From Oscillospiraceae bacterium (lineage in GTDB: Bacteria > Bacillota > Clostridia > Oscillospirales > Oscillospiraceae), in the NCBI GenBank assembly GCA_017524845.1, contig JAFXUU010000019.1, forward strand, positions 1 through 36,519: a DNA stretch of 36,519 nucleotides, in the 5' to 3' direction. Shown in pieces: positions 16,676-24,545 of this stretch. A program made the position numbers and the translations under genes. Numbering within the stretch: position 1 is the stretch's first letter; each line of letters starts with the position of its first letter. The notes below the pieces were generated by a model. That model was not told where the DNA came from and searched no databases. It saw only the letters and a program-made list of their open reading frames with translations.

Positions 16676-18064
16676 ATGGTCTTTTCGAGCCTCCTGTTTC
16701 TGTTCTTTTACCTGCCGGCAACGCTGCTGGTCTATTATCTCGTGCCCTCCCGGTACCGCAGCCTCTGGCTCTTTGCGGTCAACCTCGTTTTCTACGGCTG
16801 GGGCGAGCCGGTCTTCGTCCTGCTGATGGTCTTTTCCATCGCGGTGAACTACGCGGCCGGACTGCTGGTGGAAAAGCACAGAGACAGGGCCGTGCCGATC
16901 CTGACGCTGAACGCGGTCGTCAACCTCGGGCTGCTGTTCTTTTTCAAATACTACGATTTCCTGGCGGGGAGCCTTTCCCGCATCCCCGGCCTCGGCTTCC
17001 TGCATCCCCTGGGCGTCACCCTCCCCATCGGCATCTCCTTCTATACCTTTCAGAATATGTCCTACCCCATCGACGTATACCGGGGGGACGCGAAGCCCCA
17101 GCGCAGCTTCATCCGCTACGGGACCTACGTGGCCCTGTTCCCCCAGCTGATCGCCGGCCCCATCGTCCGCTACAAGGACATCGCCGATCAGCTGGACGAC
17201 CGGCGGGAGACGGCGGAGCGCTTCGCTTCCGGGGTCACCCGCTTCTGCGTCGGGCTGGCAAAAAAGGTCCTTCTGGCCAACAGCATCGGCGCGCTGTGGG
17301 ACGTTTACAAGTCCATGTCCCCCGCCTCCCTCTCCCTGGCCGACGCCTGGCTGGGCGCCGTGGCCTTCACCTTTCAGATTTATTTCGATTTCTCCGGCTA
17401 TTCGGACATGGCGATCGGCCTCGGGCGGATGCTGGGCTTCGAATTCATGGAGAACTTCAACTATCCGTATATTTCGAAAAGCATCACGGAGTTCTGGCGG
17501 CGCTGGCACATCTCCCTTTCCACCTGGTTCCGGGACTACGTGTATATCCCTTTGGGCGGCAACCGGAGAGGACGGGGCCGCCAGCTCCTGAACCTCCTGA
17601 TCGTGTGGGCCCTCACGGGCTTCTGGCACGGGGCCAGCTGGAATTTCCTCCTGTGGGGCCTGTATTATGCGGCCTTGCTGATCCTGGAAAAGCTGTTCCT
17701 CTATGATCGGCTGGAGAAAGCGCCGGGCTGGGTGGGTCACGTATACGCCCTGTTCTTCGTTGTCATCGGCTGGGTGCTTTTCAGCGTGGAGGATCTGGGC
17801 AGCTGCGCGGCCTATATCCGCAGCATGTTCTTCGGCGGGTCCGGTATCGTCTCCGGCACCTTCCTGTATTATCTGCGGAGCTACGCCCTTTCCCTGGCGG
17901 TCATGGTTTTTGCCGCCACCCCGCTGCCGAAGAAGCTCTTTTCCCGGCTGCCGGAGGGGCTCCTGCGGGTCGTGAGACCGATCCTGGTGCTCCTCTCCCT
18001 CGTCCTCTGCACCGCCTATCTGGTGGACAGCACTTATAACCCCTTTCTATACTTCCGTTTCTGA
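16676..18064 (+). CDS. MBOAT O-acyltransferase (AlgI/DltB-like)
   Basis: 462 residues with about ten hydrophobic segments. The protein belongs to the membrane-bound O-acyltransferase family related to AlgI, which moves acetyl groups across the membrane for O-acetylation of extracytoplasmic polysaccharides. The conserved FDFSGYSDMAIGLGRMLGF segment, RRWHISLSTWFRDY with His278, and FWHGASWNF with the catalytic His318 are all present. It follows the recombinase by 11 bases and precedes its usual partner, a DHHW-type protein, by 9 bases. The acceptor glycan cannot be told from the sequence. Confidence 0.95.
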   Translation: MVFSSLLFLFFYLPATLLVYYLVPSRYRSLWLFAVNLVFYGWGEPVFVLLMVFSIAVNYAAGLLVEKHRDRAVPILTLNAVVNLGLLFFFKYYDFLAGSLSRIPGLGFLHPLGVTLPIGISFYTFQNMSYPIDVYRGDAKPQRSFIRYGTYVALFPQLIAGPIVRYKDIADQLDDRRETAERFASGVTRFCVGLAKKVLLANSIGALWDVYKSMSPASLSLADAWLGAVAFTFQIYFDFSGYSDMAIGLGRMLGFEFMENFNYPYISKSITEFWRRWHISLSTWFRDYVYIPLGGNRRGRGRQLLNLLIVWALTGFWHGASWNFLLWGLYYAALLILEKLFLYDRLEKAPGWVGHVYALFFVVIGWVLFSVEDLGSCAAYIRSMFFGGSGIVSGTFLYYLRSYALSLAVMVFAATPLPKKLFSRLPEGLLRVVRPILVLLSLVLCTAYLVDSTYNPFLYFRF

Positions 18065-18073
18065 GGTAACGCA

Positions 18074-19195
18074 ATGAAGAAGCCGCGCTCCGCTGCCCTC
18101 CCCGTCGTCCTCTGCTTCGTCCTTTTCCTGGGCACGGGGCTGGGCCTGCACCTCCTCCTGCCGACAAAGGAATACAGCGAAAATGAAAACCGTTACCTGG
18201 CTTCCGCGCCCGCCTTCCGCTTAAGGACCCTTTTCTCCGGAGACTTCACCGCGGACTTTGAAGACTACGTCACCGACCAGTTCCCCTTCCGGGATTCCTG
18301 GCTGGACCTGAAATCCCGGGCCGAGCGGGCCTTCGGAAAAACGGAGAACAACGGGGTCTTCTTCTGCCGGGAGGATACGCTCATCTCCCGCTTTCCCCAG
18401 CCGAAGGAGGACGCCGTGGCGGGGGCCGTCCGGGCCGTGAACGCCCTCGCCGGGAACACCGGCCTGCCGGTGATCCTGGCGCTGGTCCCTTCCGCCGCCG
18501 AGATCTGGGCGGACCGTCTGCCCGCCCACGCGGATACCGCGGACCAGTCGGCGCTGATCCAAAGCATCTACGGGAGTGTGGAAACGGAAACGGCCGATAT
18601 CTGCGCGGCGCTCCGGGAGCATGCGGGAGAACCCGTTTACTACCGGACGGACCACCATTGGACGACCCTGGGCGCGTATTACGGCTACTGTGCCGCCGCG
18701 GAGGCCCTGGGACTCGCACCGCAGCCGAAGGAGCGCTTCAGCCCCGAAACGGTGAGCGATTCCTTTTACGGCACGGTCTATTCCTCCTCCGGCGTCCGCT
18801 GGGTAAAGCCCGACAGCATGGAGATCTGGGCGCCCGCCGAGGGCGTCGTCCTGACCCGGTACGACAGTCCGGAGGGCACGGTCAGTCCCGTCTACGACCG
18901 CGGGAAGCTGGAAACGAAGGACAAATACAGCATGTTCCTGGGCGGCAACGTTTCCCGCATCGTGATCGAAACCGGGAACGGCGGCGGCAAGCTGCTGGTG
19001 CTCCGGGATTCCTACGCGGACTGTATGCTCCCCTTCCTCTTCGCGCACTATTCCGAGATCCACGTGCTGGATCTCCGCTACTTCCGCAGCAGCGTCTCCG
19101 ATTACGCTGCGGAGCAGGGCTTCGATTCCGTGCTCGTGCTCTACAGCCTGTCGGATTTCCTCACAGATACTTCCGTCTCCCTGCTGGCCTCCTGA
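18074..19195 (+). CDS. DHHW-family (AlgX/AlgJ-like) SGNH acetyltransferase partner
   Basis: 373 residues. An N-terminal membrane anchor or uncleaved signal (about residues 8-30) is followed by an extracytoplasmic domain. The DHHW signature lies at 193-196 in YYRTDHHWTTLGAYYGY, with the serine segment VLRDSYADC near the C-terminus completing an SGNH-like catalytic set. In known systems such proteins take the acetyl group delivered by an MBOAT and transfer it to a glycan. Position right after the MBOAT gene supports this. The acceptor is unknown. Confidence 0.88.
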   Translation: MKKPRSAALPVVLCFVLFLGTGLGLHLLLPTKEYSENENRYLASAPAFRLRTLFSGDFTADFEDYVTDQFPFRDSWLDLKSRAERAFGKTENNGVFFCREDTLISRFPQPKEDAVAGAVRAVNALAGNTGLPVILALVPSAAEIWADRLPAHADTADQSALIQSIYGSVETETADICAALREHAGEPVYYRTDHHWTTLGAYYGYCAAAEALGLAPQPKERFSPETVSDSFYGTVYSSSGVRWVKPDSMEIWAPAEGVVLTRYDSPEGTVSPVYDRGKLETKDKYSMFLGGNVSRIVIETGNGGGKLLVLRDSYADCMLPFLFAHYSEIHVLDLRYFRSSVSDYAAEQGFDSVLVLYSLSDFLTDTSVSLLAS

Positions 19196-19221
19196 GACCG
19201 GGGAAGTGAAAGGAGATATCC

Positions 19222-20691
19222 ATGAAAACAAAGAATCCTCTTGCGGACATGCCCGACCTTCTTCGTCTGCTTCCCGGTGCGGCTGCGCTGGTGCTCCTGC
19301 TTGCCTCCCTCGCCTTTTCCTCCAGCCCGACGGCGCGGACGGTCCTGGCAGCGCTGAGCTTTCTCGCCTCCCTCGCGGCTCTGCGGGAGGATATCCTGCA
19401 GGCGATCCGGAAAAAGGATCTCCGCTCCGGCCTGCTGCTGCTGATCATTGCCTGTCTGATCTGCTTCTGCATCGGCAGCGGACCCTCCGCCGCACTGGCC
19501 ATGCTGCTGCGGGTGCTGGGCAGCATTCTGCTTCCCCTTGTCGAGGGAAGCGTGCGCAGCCTGATGGCCACACGGCGGGCCCTGAATCCGCTGCGGGACC
19601 AGCTTTCCGGCACCGGCGAGGACGCCGGGCCCGCGGGGCGCGTCGAGCTCTTTCTGCAGAATTACTTTACCTGGCTGATGATCCTGATCGCCGCCCTGGC
19701 TGCTGTTCTTACGGTGCTCCTGGGCAAGGTGGGGATCGCCGCCGCTCTTGCCCGGGCTGCCGTTCTTCTCGCCCTGGGCGGCTGCTTCCCTTTCTTTGCC
19801 GCTTTCCCTCTGAACGATGAAGCCGCCGCCCTCCGCGCCGGAGAATGCGGCGTGCTCTTCCGGGGCGGTACCCTCTCGGAGCTGCTGAAGCTGAAGCTGG
19901 CCTGCGTGGAGACCGTATCGCCCGTGGAGATCGGCAGCGTTTCCGTCTACCCCGCCAGGCCGGAGGCCGTCGGCGCGGATCTGATGCTGCGTCTGGCTTC
20001 CGCCGCCACGGCGGAGTGTGAGCTGCCCTTCGCGGAACAGATCCAGGCCGTGCGGAAGGCGAAGCCCGGCGCTTCCGTCCCCGAGCGGGAGGTGCTACCC
20101 GATCTCGGGCTGATCGCCAGGGTAAAGGGCGTCGCCGTGATCATCGGCAGCGGCGAGCTGATGAACCGCAGCGGCCTCAGCGTGCTCCCCTTCCCCGAAA
20201 ATCCCCGGATCCTTCATATGGGCGTCAACGGTCACTACGTGGGCTGCATCGATTTTTCCGAGCAGGAACAGGGCGGGGACGCTCCCGCCGCCTTCGAGGC
20301 GCAGGGCTTTTTCTGCTTCTCGGACGCCGCCGAGGCGGAAGCGAAGCGGCTGTCGGGAGAGCGGCTGCTGTTCGTTTCCCCAGCCTCCGGTCCCGTACCC
20401 GGGCGGAAGGAGGATATCTCCGCCGTCTCCGGCGCGGAGGACAGGCGGAAGCAGATCACCCTGGAGCGCTGCGGGAAGTCCGGCGCCGCCGCGCTTCTGG
20501 AACAGCTGCAGAATGCCCGGCTGGGGCGGAAGGGAACGGTGCTCGTCGCCCTGATCGTGAAGGCTTTTGCGTTCCTGCTGGCCCTTTTCGGCATCTGCCC
20601 CCTCTGGCTGGCCGTTGGGCTGGAGCTGGCCGCCGTCGCCTTCACCTGCCGATATACGATCCATCTGCTGGACTTCGGTGGGAAATACTGA
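19222..20691 (+). CDS. Degenerate P1B-type ATPase-like membrane protein
   Basis: 489 residues, start at 19222 with AAAGGAG seven bases upstream. Hydrophobic segments lie at about 14-33, 39-53, 68-85, 90-107, 150-168, 175-195 and 442-475. The layout follows heavy-metal P-type ATPases in several blocks: the last membrane region (VKAFAFLLALFGICPLWLAV), an LIARVKGVAVIIGSGELM block like the nucleotide-binding domain, and LASAATAECELPF in place of the usual SEHPL region. The catalytic parts are absent: VSPVEIG (232-238) stands where DKTGT is expected, GCFPFF replaces the CPC metal site, the actuator domain is nearly gone, and no GDGxNDxP hinge follows. It cannot be an active pump. A regulatory or structural role beside the acetylation genes is inference. 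Confidence 0.65.
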   Translation: MKTKNPLADMPDLLRLLPGAAALVLLLASLAFSSSPTARTVLAALSFLASLAALREDILQAIRKKDLRSGLLLLIIACLICFCIGSGPSAALAMLLRVLGSILLPLVEGSVRSLMATRRALNPLRDQLSGTGEDAGPAGRVELFLQNYFTWLMILIAALAAVLTVLLGKVGIAAALARAAVLLALGGCFPFFAAFPLNDEAAALRAGECGVLFRGGTLSELLKLKLACVETVSPVEIGSVSVYPARPEAVGADLMLRLASAATAECELPFAEQIQAVRKAKPGASVPEREVLPDLGLIARVKGVAVIIGSGELMNRSGLSVLPFPENPRILHMGVNGHYVGCIDFSEQEQGGDAPAAFEAQGFFCFSDAAEAEAKRLSGERLLFVSPASGPVPGRKEDISAVSGAEDRRKQITLERCGKSGAAALLEQLQNARLGRKGTVLVALIVKAFAFLLALFGICPLWLAVGLELAAVAFTCRYTIHLLDFGGKY

Positions 20692-20707
20692 GCGGAAAAA
20701 ATCGCGG

Positions 20708-20733
20708 GGGGAAAGGCCGGACGGCCTTTCCCC
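20708..20733. terminator. Bidirectional terminator between converging operons
   Basis: A perfect 11-bp stem (20708-20718 with 20723-20733) and 4-base loop lie between the converging pseudo-ATPase and degV genes. T-rich sequence follows on the plus strand. On the minus strand a run of six Ts follows after CCGCGA. It probably ends both transcripts. Confidence 0.85.
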
Positions 20734-20759
20734 TCACGCTGTTTCTTTCTGAACGTATG

Positions 20760-21644
20760 TTATTCCGGCCTGCGCCCCGCGCAGAGGTAGAACACGGTCA
20801 GCAATCCGGGGCCGCAATGGGCGCCGATCACAACACCCAGCTGCGTGACGGTGATCTCCCCGGTCTGGGGATATGCTTTTTTGACCTCGTCCCGGATATA
20901 CTCCGCGTCGGCGCGGCAGTCGGCGTGGAGGATGTGGACCTCCGTACCCGTCGGGTCGATGCCGGCGAGATCGTGGAGGATCCCGTCCCGGATGGCGGCC
21001 AGCGCCGCCCTGCGGCCTCTGGCCTTCTTCACCACGTCCAGCGTTCCCCGGTCCGGCACGTACAGTACCGGCTTGATGCCCAGGAGCGAGCCCACCAGCG
21101 CCGAAGCGTTGGAGACCCTGCCCCCCATCTTGAGATACTTCAGGTCGTCCACCGTGAAGCGGTGGGCGATCTTCAGCTTGTTCTCCTCTCCCCAGGCAAG
21201 CACCTCGTCAAAGCCGGCGCCCGCTTCCTTCCGCCGGACCATGTTGACCACCAGGGTACCGAGCCCGCCGGATATGCAGCGGGTATCCATCACCGTCAGC
21301 CGTCGCTCCGGATACTCGGCGCGGAGAGACTCCGCGGCGGCAAGGCTGTTCTGATAAGAGGCGGACATCTCTTTGGACATATCCAGGAACAGAACGTCCT
21401 TCCCTTCGTCCAGCAGCCTTTTGAAGAACGCACAGTAGGCGTATTCGGTGATCATGGAGGTCTTGAGGAGATCCCCCCGGCGCATGCCCGCATAGATGGC
21501 GGCCCGGCTCTCCTCCCGGCAGTCGTCCTCGCAGATGCGGTCGTTCACCGTATAGCTGTAGGCGATAAAGGGAATGCGGTGCCGGTCCAGCCAGGTGCGG
21601 GGCAGATCGGCGGTGGAAGAGGTGGCAATAATATAATCCGACAT
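20760..21644 (-). CDS. DegV family (fatty-acid-binding) protein
   Basis: 294 residues. DegV/FakB proteins bind a fatty acid between two domains; FakB members present it to the kinase FakA for phospholipid synthesis. The opening IIATSSTADLPRTWLDRHRI and the later DTRCISGGLGTLVVNM and LGVVIGAHCGPGLLTVFYL segments are typical. No FakA gene is nearby, so whether this copy serves FakA is unknown. The start at 21644 has AAGGA about 10 bases upstream. Confidence 0.9.
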   Translation of the reverse strand: MSDYIIATSSTADLPRTWLDRHRIPFIAYSYTVNDRICEDDCREESRAAIYAGMRRGDLLKTSMITEYAYCAFFKRLLDEGKDVLFLDMSKEMSASYQNSLAAAESLRAEYPERRLTVMDTRCISGGLGTLVVNMVRRKEAGAGFDEVLAWGEENKLKIAHRFTVDDLKYLKMGGRVSNASALVGSLLGIKPVLYVPDRGTLDVVKKARGRRAALAAIRDGILHDLAGIDPTGTEVHILHADCRADAEYIRDEVKKAYPQTGEITVTQLGVVIGAHCGPGLLTVFYLCAGRRPE

Positions 21645-21696
21645 ATCCTTCGATTCCTTTTCAGGTGATATGTCCTACTATACCACAGCCGGAAGG

Positions 21697-21714
21697 AATA
21701 TGCTATAGCATATT
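21697..21714. promoter_or_regulatory. 18-bp perfect palindrome upstream of degV
   Basis: A perfect 18-bp palindrome, AATATGCTATAGCATATT, lies about 55 bases upstream of degV. A minus-strand -10-like TATAGT sits about 20 bases closer to the gene, so the palindrome covers the expected -35 region. This is where a repressor or activator dimer would bind. No regulator gene is adjacent. Confidence 0.45.
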
Positions 21715-21809
21715 AGATGTTCTTGTGAAATTTTCAGGATGTGGCCATGTTTATCGGCAGGAATGCCGATCTTCGTCATTCTTATATGCCGACATTCACA
21801 TGATATGCT

Positions 21810-22613
21810 TTATTTCTTGTCCCACTCCTCGCCCGTCATCAGGCCCCAGGTCTCAAAGAGGATATCGTACATATGGGGGCGGGCGAAGTCCTCCTTCATG
21901 GTCATATAGAAGGTGCTCCGGTCGCCGTGGGCCCCCTGGGCCGCGACGCCGCGGTAGAATTCCTCCTCCCGCTGCCGGGGCACGGAGAAGATGATGTCGT
22001 CCTCCGGGGTCAGGCCGCGCTCATACTCCCCGGGGTCGGGGATGGTGATCCGGTATTTCCCTTCCAGGATGGCGGGAATGACGGAATAGGTGCAGGAATC
22101 CACAGGGCTGAAGCTGCTCTCCAGCATGGCGTGGGTCTGGGTATCCACAGCCATGAGGAAGAGGCGCAGCTGATCGTTTTTGCAGTAGATGAGCGTCACG
22201 TCCGGCTGAAAGTCCGCCTTCGTCAGCGGTGCGACCAGGATGCCCCGGTACTTACCCACCGGCAGGCAGGGGAAGCTGTCCACGAAGGCTTCCCCGGAGG
22301 CGGAGCTGCCTCCGTATTCCCTGGCGATCGCACGGAAGCCCTCTTTGCCCAGCTCCTTGTCGATCATCCCGTAGGTGATGATCGGATTCCAGCACCAGTG
22401 ATCCTCCTTCTCCAGATAAAGGACCTTGCCCTGCCTCCGGGCGAAGGCGAAGGCCTGGCAGAGGGCGATGTGCTTCCCCGTGTCCCGATAGGGCCGGACC
22501 GCGCCCTCCGGGATCGGCTCTCCCTCCCGGACCATGCGGAGGGCGACGGCGGGATAGCGGAGCCCCGCCAGCCTGTCCATCAGGGCCTGTCTTTCTTTGT
22601 TGGATTCCAGCAT
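21810..22613 (-). CDS. DUF169 family protein
   Basis: 267 residues from the ATG at 22613 (MLESNKERQALMDRL) with GGAGG seven bases upstream; the longer open frame starts in non-coding sequence. The LRYPAVALRM opening, the central CQAFAFARRQGKVLYLEKEDHWCWNP with its cysteines, and the repeated prolines match DUF169, a family of unknown function in anaerobes and archaea. Cys and His residues in the central segment could bind a metal or cofactor, but that is only a possibility. No membrane segment is seen. It stands alone between two non-coding gaps. Confidence 0.7.
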   Translation of the reverse strand: MLESNKERQALMDRLAGLRYPAVALRMVREGEPIPEGAVRPYRDTGKHIALCQAFAFARRQGKVLYLEKEDHWCWNPIITYGMIDKELGKEGFRAIAREYGGSSASGEAFVDSFPCLPVGKYRGILVAPLTKADFQPDVTLIYCKNDQLRLFLMAVDTQTHAMLESSFSPVDSCTYSVIPAILEGKYRITIPDPGEYERGLTPEDDIIFSVPRQREEEFYRGVAAQGAHGDRSTFYMTMKEDFARPHMYDILFETWGLMTGEEWDKK

Positions 22614-22652
22614 AAGGATCCCTCCATATAAGTTATTTACAGAAGCGCAGAC

Positions 22653-22687
22653 GGAAAGCCGGACGGATGACGCCGCCCGGCTTTTCC
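22653..22687 (-). terminator. Likely terminator of the HerA-like gene
   Basis: Arms 22653-22662 and 22677-22687 pair over 10 bp with one bulged base, just downstream of the stop at 22730 on the minus strand. A long T-run is lacking. It separates the HerA-like gene from the DUF169 gene. Confidence 0.5.
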
Positions 22688-22729
22688 GAGGTTCGACGGT
22701 CCGGCGGTTCGTCCCGACCGCGGACCGCA

Positions 22730-24361
22730 TCACTTTTTCTTGCTGAAGGTGCCGAAGATGCCCCGGACGATGCTGCCGCTGATCTCCCGGCCCACGTTGC
22801 CCACGATGCTGTTGAAGGCGCTGTTCACCGCCCGCTGTCCCACGCCCAGCTTCTTGCTGGTGGACCTGCGGATGGTGCTGCTGATGACGGAGGTCGTGGC
22901 ACTCTTGGCGGCGGCGCTGGTGATCCGCTCCGCCTTTTTGGTGATCTGCTGCTTTTTCCGGTCCGCTTCCTTCCGGGCCTCGGCGGCTTCCCGTTCGGCG
23001 GCCTTCTGGGCGGCGGCCGCTTCCTTCGCAGCCTGCTTTTCTTCCGCAGCCTTCTCCAGCTCTTCCTGGGCCGCCTCCGCCCGCGCAGCCAGGATCTCAT
23101 AGGCGGATTCCCGGTCTACCGGGGTATCGTAGCGGTCGCCGATGCCGTCCTGCGCGAGGGCGTCCGCCCGCTCCCCCTCGGAAATGCTTCCCATGCGGCT
23201 CTGGGGCGGGAGGATGAAGCAGCGTTCCACGGGGGCGGGGCTTCCGTCGTCCGCCAGGAAGGAGACCAGGGCTTCCCCGGTCCCCAGCTGGGTGATCACG
23301 TCCAGGGTCTTGAACTCCGGATTGGGACGGAAGGTCTCCGCGGCAGCCTTCACCTTCTTCTGCTCCGAGGGCGTGTAGGCCCGGAGGGCATGCTGCACCC
23401 GGTTGCCCAGCTGGGCCAGGATATCCCCCGGCAGGTCCGTGGGGCTCTGGGTGATGAAATAGACGCCGACGCCCTTGCTGCGCACCAGACGCACGATGAG
23501 CTCGATCTTCTGCAGCAGGGCCTTGGGCGCGTCGTTGAAGAGCAGATGCGCCTCGTCGAAGAAGAACACGATCTTCGGCTTGTGCATATCCCCGGCCTCC
23601 GGGAGCAATTCATAGAGCTCGGAGAGCATCCACAGCAGGAAGGTGGAATAGAGGGCAGGGTTCTGGAAGAGCTTTACGCAGTGGAGGACGTTAATCCAGC
23701 CGCGGCCGTCGAAGGCGGTCTGCAGCCAGTCCTTCACCTCGAAGGCGGGCTCCCCGAAGAAGAGATCGCCCCCCTGGTCCTCCAGGGAAACGAGGCTGCG
23801 GATGATGGCGCTGACGGACTGGGGAGCGATGTTCCCGTATTCCAGGCTGAGCGTCTTCGCCTGCTCGGAGATGAGGCGCAGCATGGACTTCAGATCCTTC
23901 AGGTCCAGCAGGAGGAGCCCGTTTTCATCCGCCACCCGGAAGGCGATGTTCAGGACGCCGGTCTGGGTCTCGTTCAGGCCCAGTACCCGGGCCATGAGCA
24001 GCGGTCCCATTTCGGAAACGGTGGTGCGCACGGGATGGCCGTATTCCCCGTAAACGTCCCAGAAGCGCGTGGGATAGGATTGGTATTTCCACCCTTCGAT
24101 CCCAAAGCGGGCGATGCGGGCCTGCATATCCTCGGAATCCCGGCCGGGGGCTACCATGCCGCCCAGATCTCCTTTGATATCCGCCAGAAAGACGGGCACG
24201 CCCATATCGGAAAAGCTCTCCGCCATGACCTTCAGGGTCACGGTCTTGCCGGTGCCCGTCGCACCGGCGATGAGGCCGTGCCGGTTGGCCTTCTCGGGCT
24301 CGATGCACACTTTTTCGCCGTTGACCGATCTTGCGATCCACAGCTTGCCGTCCTGATACAT
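22730..24361 (-). CDS. HerA-like ATPase (DUF853 family)
   Basis: 543 residues from the ATG at 24361 (MYQDGKLWIARSVNGE), preceded by GGAGG at seven bases. The protein is a HerA/FtsK-type P-loop ATPase: Walker A GATGTGKT at 33-40, Walker B IVFFFDEAH at 264-272, then a QSPTDLP sensor-like motif at about 305-311. DUF853 proteins are found singly in many bacteria and their role is not established. An Ala/Glu/Lys-rich coiled coil lies at about 417-480, followed by a Ser/Thr-rich end and a short basic tail. No nuclease partner (NurA-like) lies beside it, so a standard HerA-NurA end-resection role is not supported. Confidence 0.85.
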   Translation of the reverse strand: MYQDGKLWIARSVNGEKVCIEPEKANRHGLIAGATGTGKTVTLKVMAESFSDMGVPVFLADIKGDLGGMVAPGRDSEDMQARIARFGIEGWKYQSYPTRFWDVYGEYGHPVRTTVSEMGPLLMARVLGLNETQTGVLNIAFRVADENGLLLLDLKDLKSMLRLISEQAKTLSLEYGNIAPQSVSAIIRSLVSLEDQGGDLFFGEPAFEVKDWLQTAFDGRGWINVLHCVKLFQNPALYSTFLLWMLSELYELLPEAGDMHKPKIVFFFDEAHLLFNDAPKALLQKIELIVRLVRSKGVGVYFITQSPTDLPGDILAQLGNRVQHALRAYTPSEQKKVKAAAETFRPNPEFKTLDVITQLGTGEALVSFLADDGSPAPVERCFILPPQSRMGSISEGERADALAQDGIGDRYDTPVDRESAYEILAARAEAAQEELEKAAEEKQAAKEAAAAQKAAEREAAEARKEADRKKQQITKKAERITSAAAKSATTSVISSTIRRSTSKKLGVGQRAVNSAFNSIVGNVGREISGSIVRGIFGTFSKKK

Positions 24362-24477
24362 ATCGATACCTCCGCTCCAAGATTCTTTGTCCTTTTCCCT
24401 ATTTATACCGCTTACGCCGGGATATTTCAAGAGCACATCCGTCGCGGCGGAGCATTTTCGCCCTCCGGAGGCAGAAA

Positions 24478-24513
24478 GGGGGCGCTGCAGAACCTGCGTC
24501 CCACAGCGCCCCC
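24478..24513 (-). terminator. Hairpin after the MoaF-like gene
   Basis: Arms 24478-24487 and 24504-24513 form a perfect 10-bp GC stem with a 16-base loop, starting about 33 bases after the stop at 24546 on the minus strand. A T-run is short. The rest of the 184-base gap holds nothing recognisable. Confidence 0.5.
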
Positions 24514-24545
24514 GCTTCAACGGATCCGGGATCCGCGCCCCTTAC

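Noticed and set aside
16418-17740. Open frame of 440 codons on the minus strand over the recombinase and MBOAT genes
   Set aside because: Antisense shadow of well-recognised genes with no domain or binding site.
19609-19620. TGE in the pseudo-ATPase as a working actuator-domain motif
   Set aside because: The three residues match, but the surrounding actuator-domain sequence is missing, so it may be coincidence.
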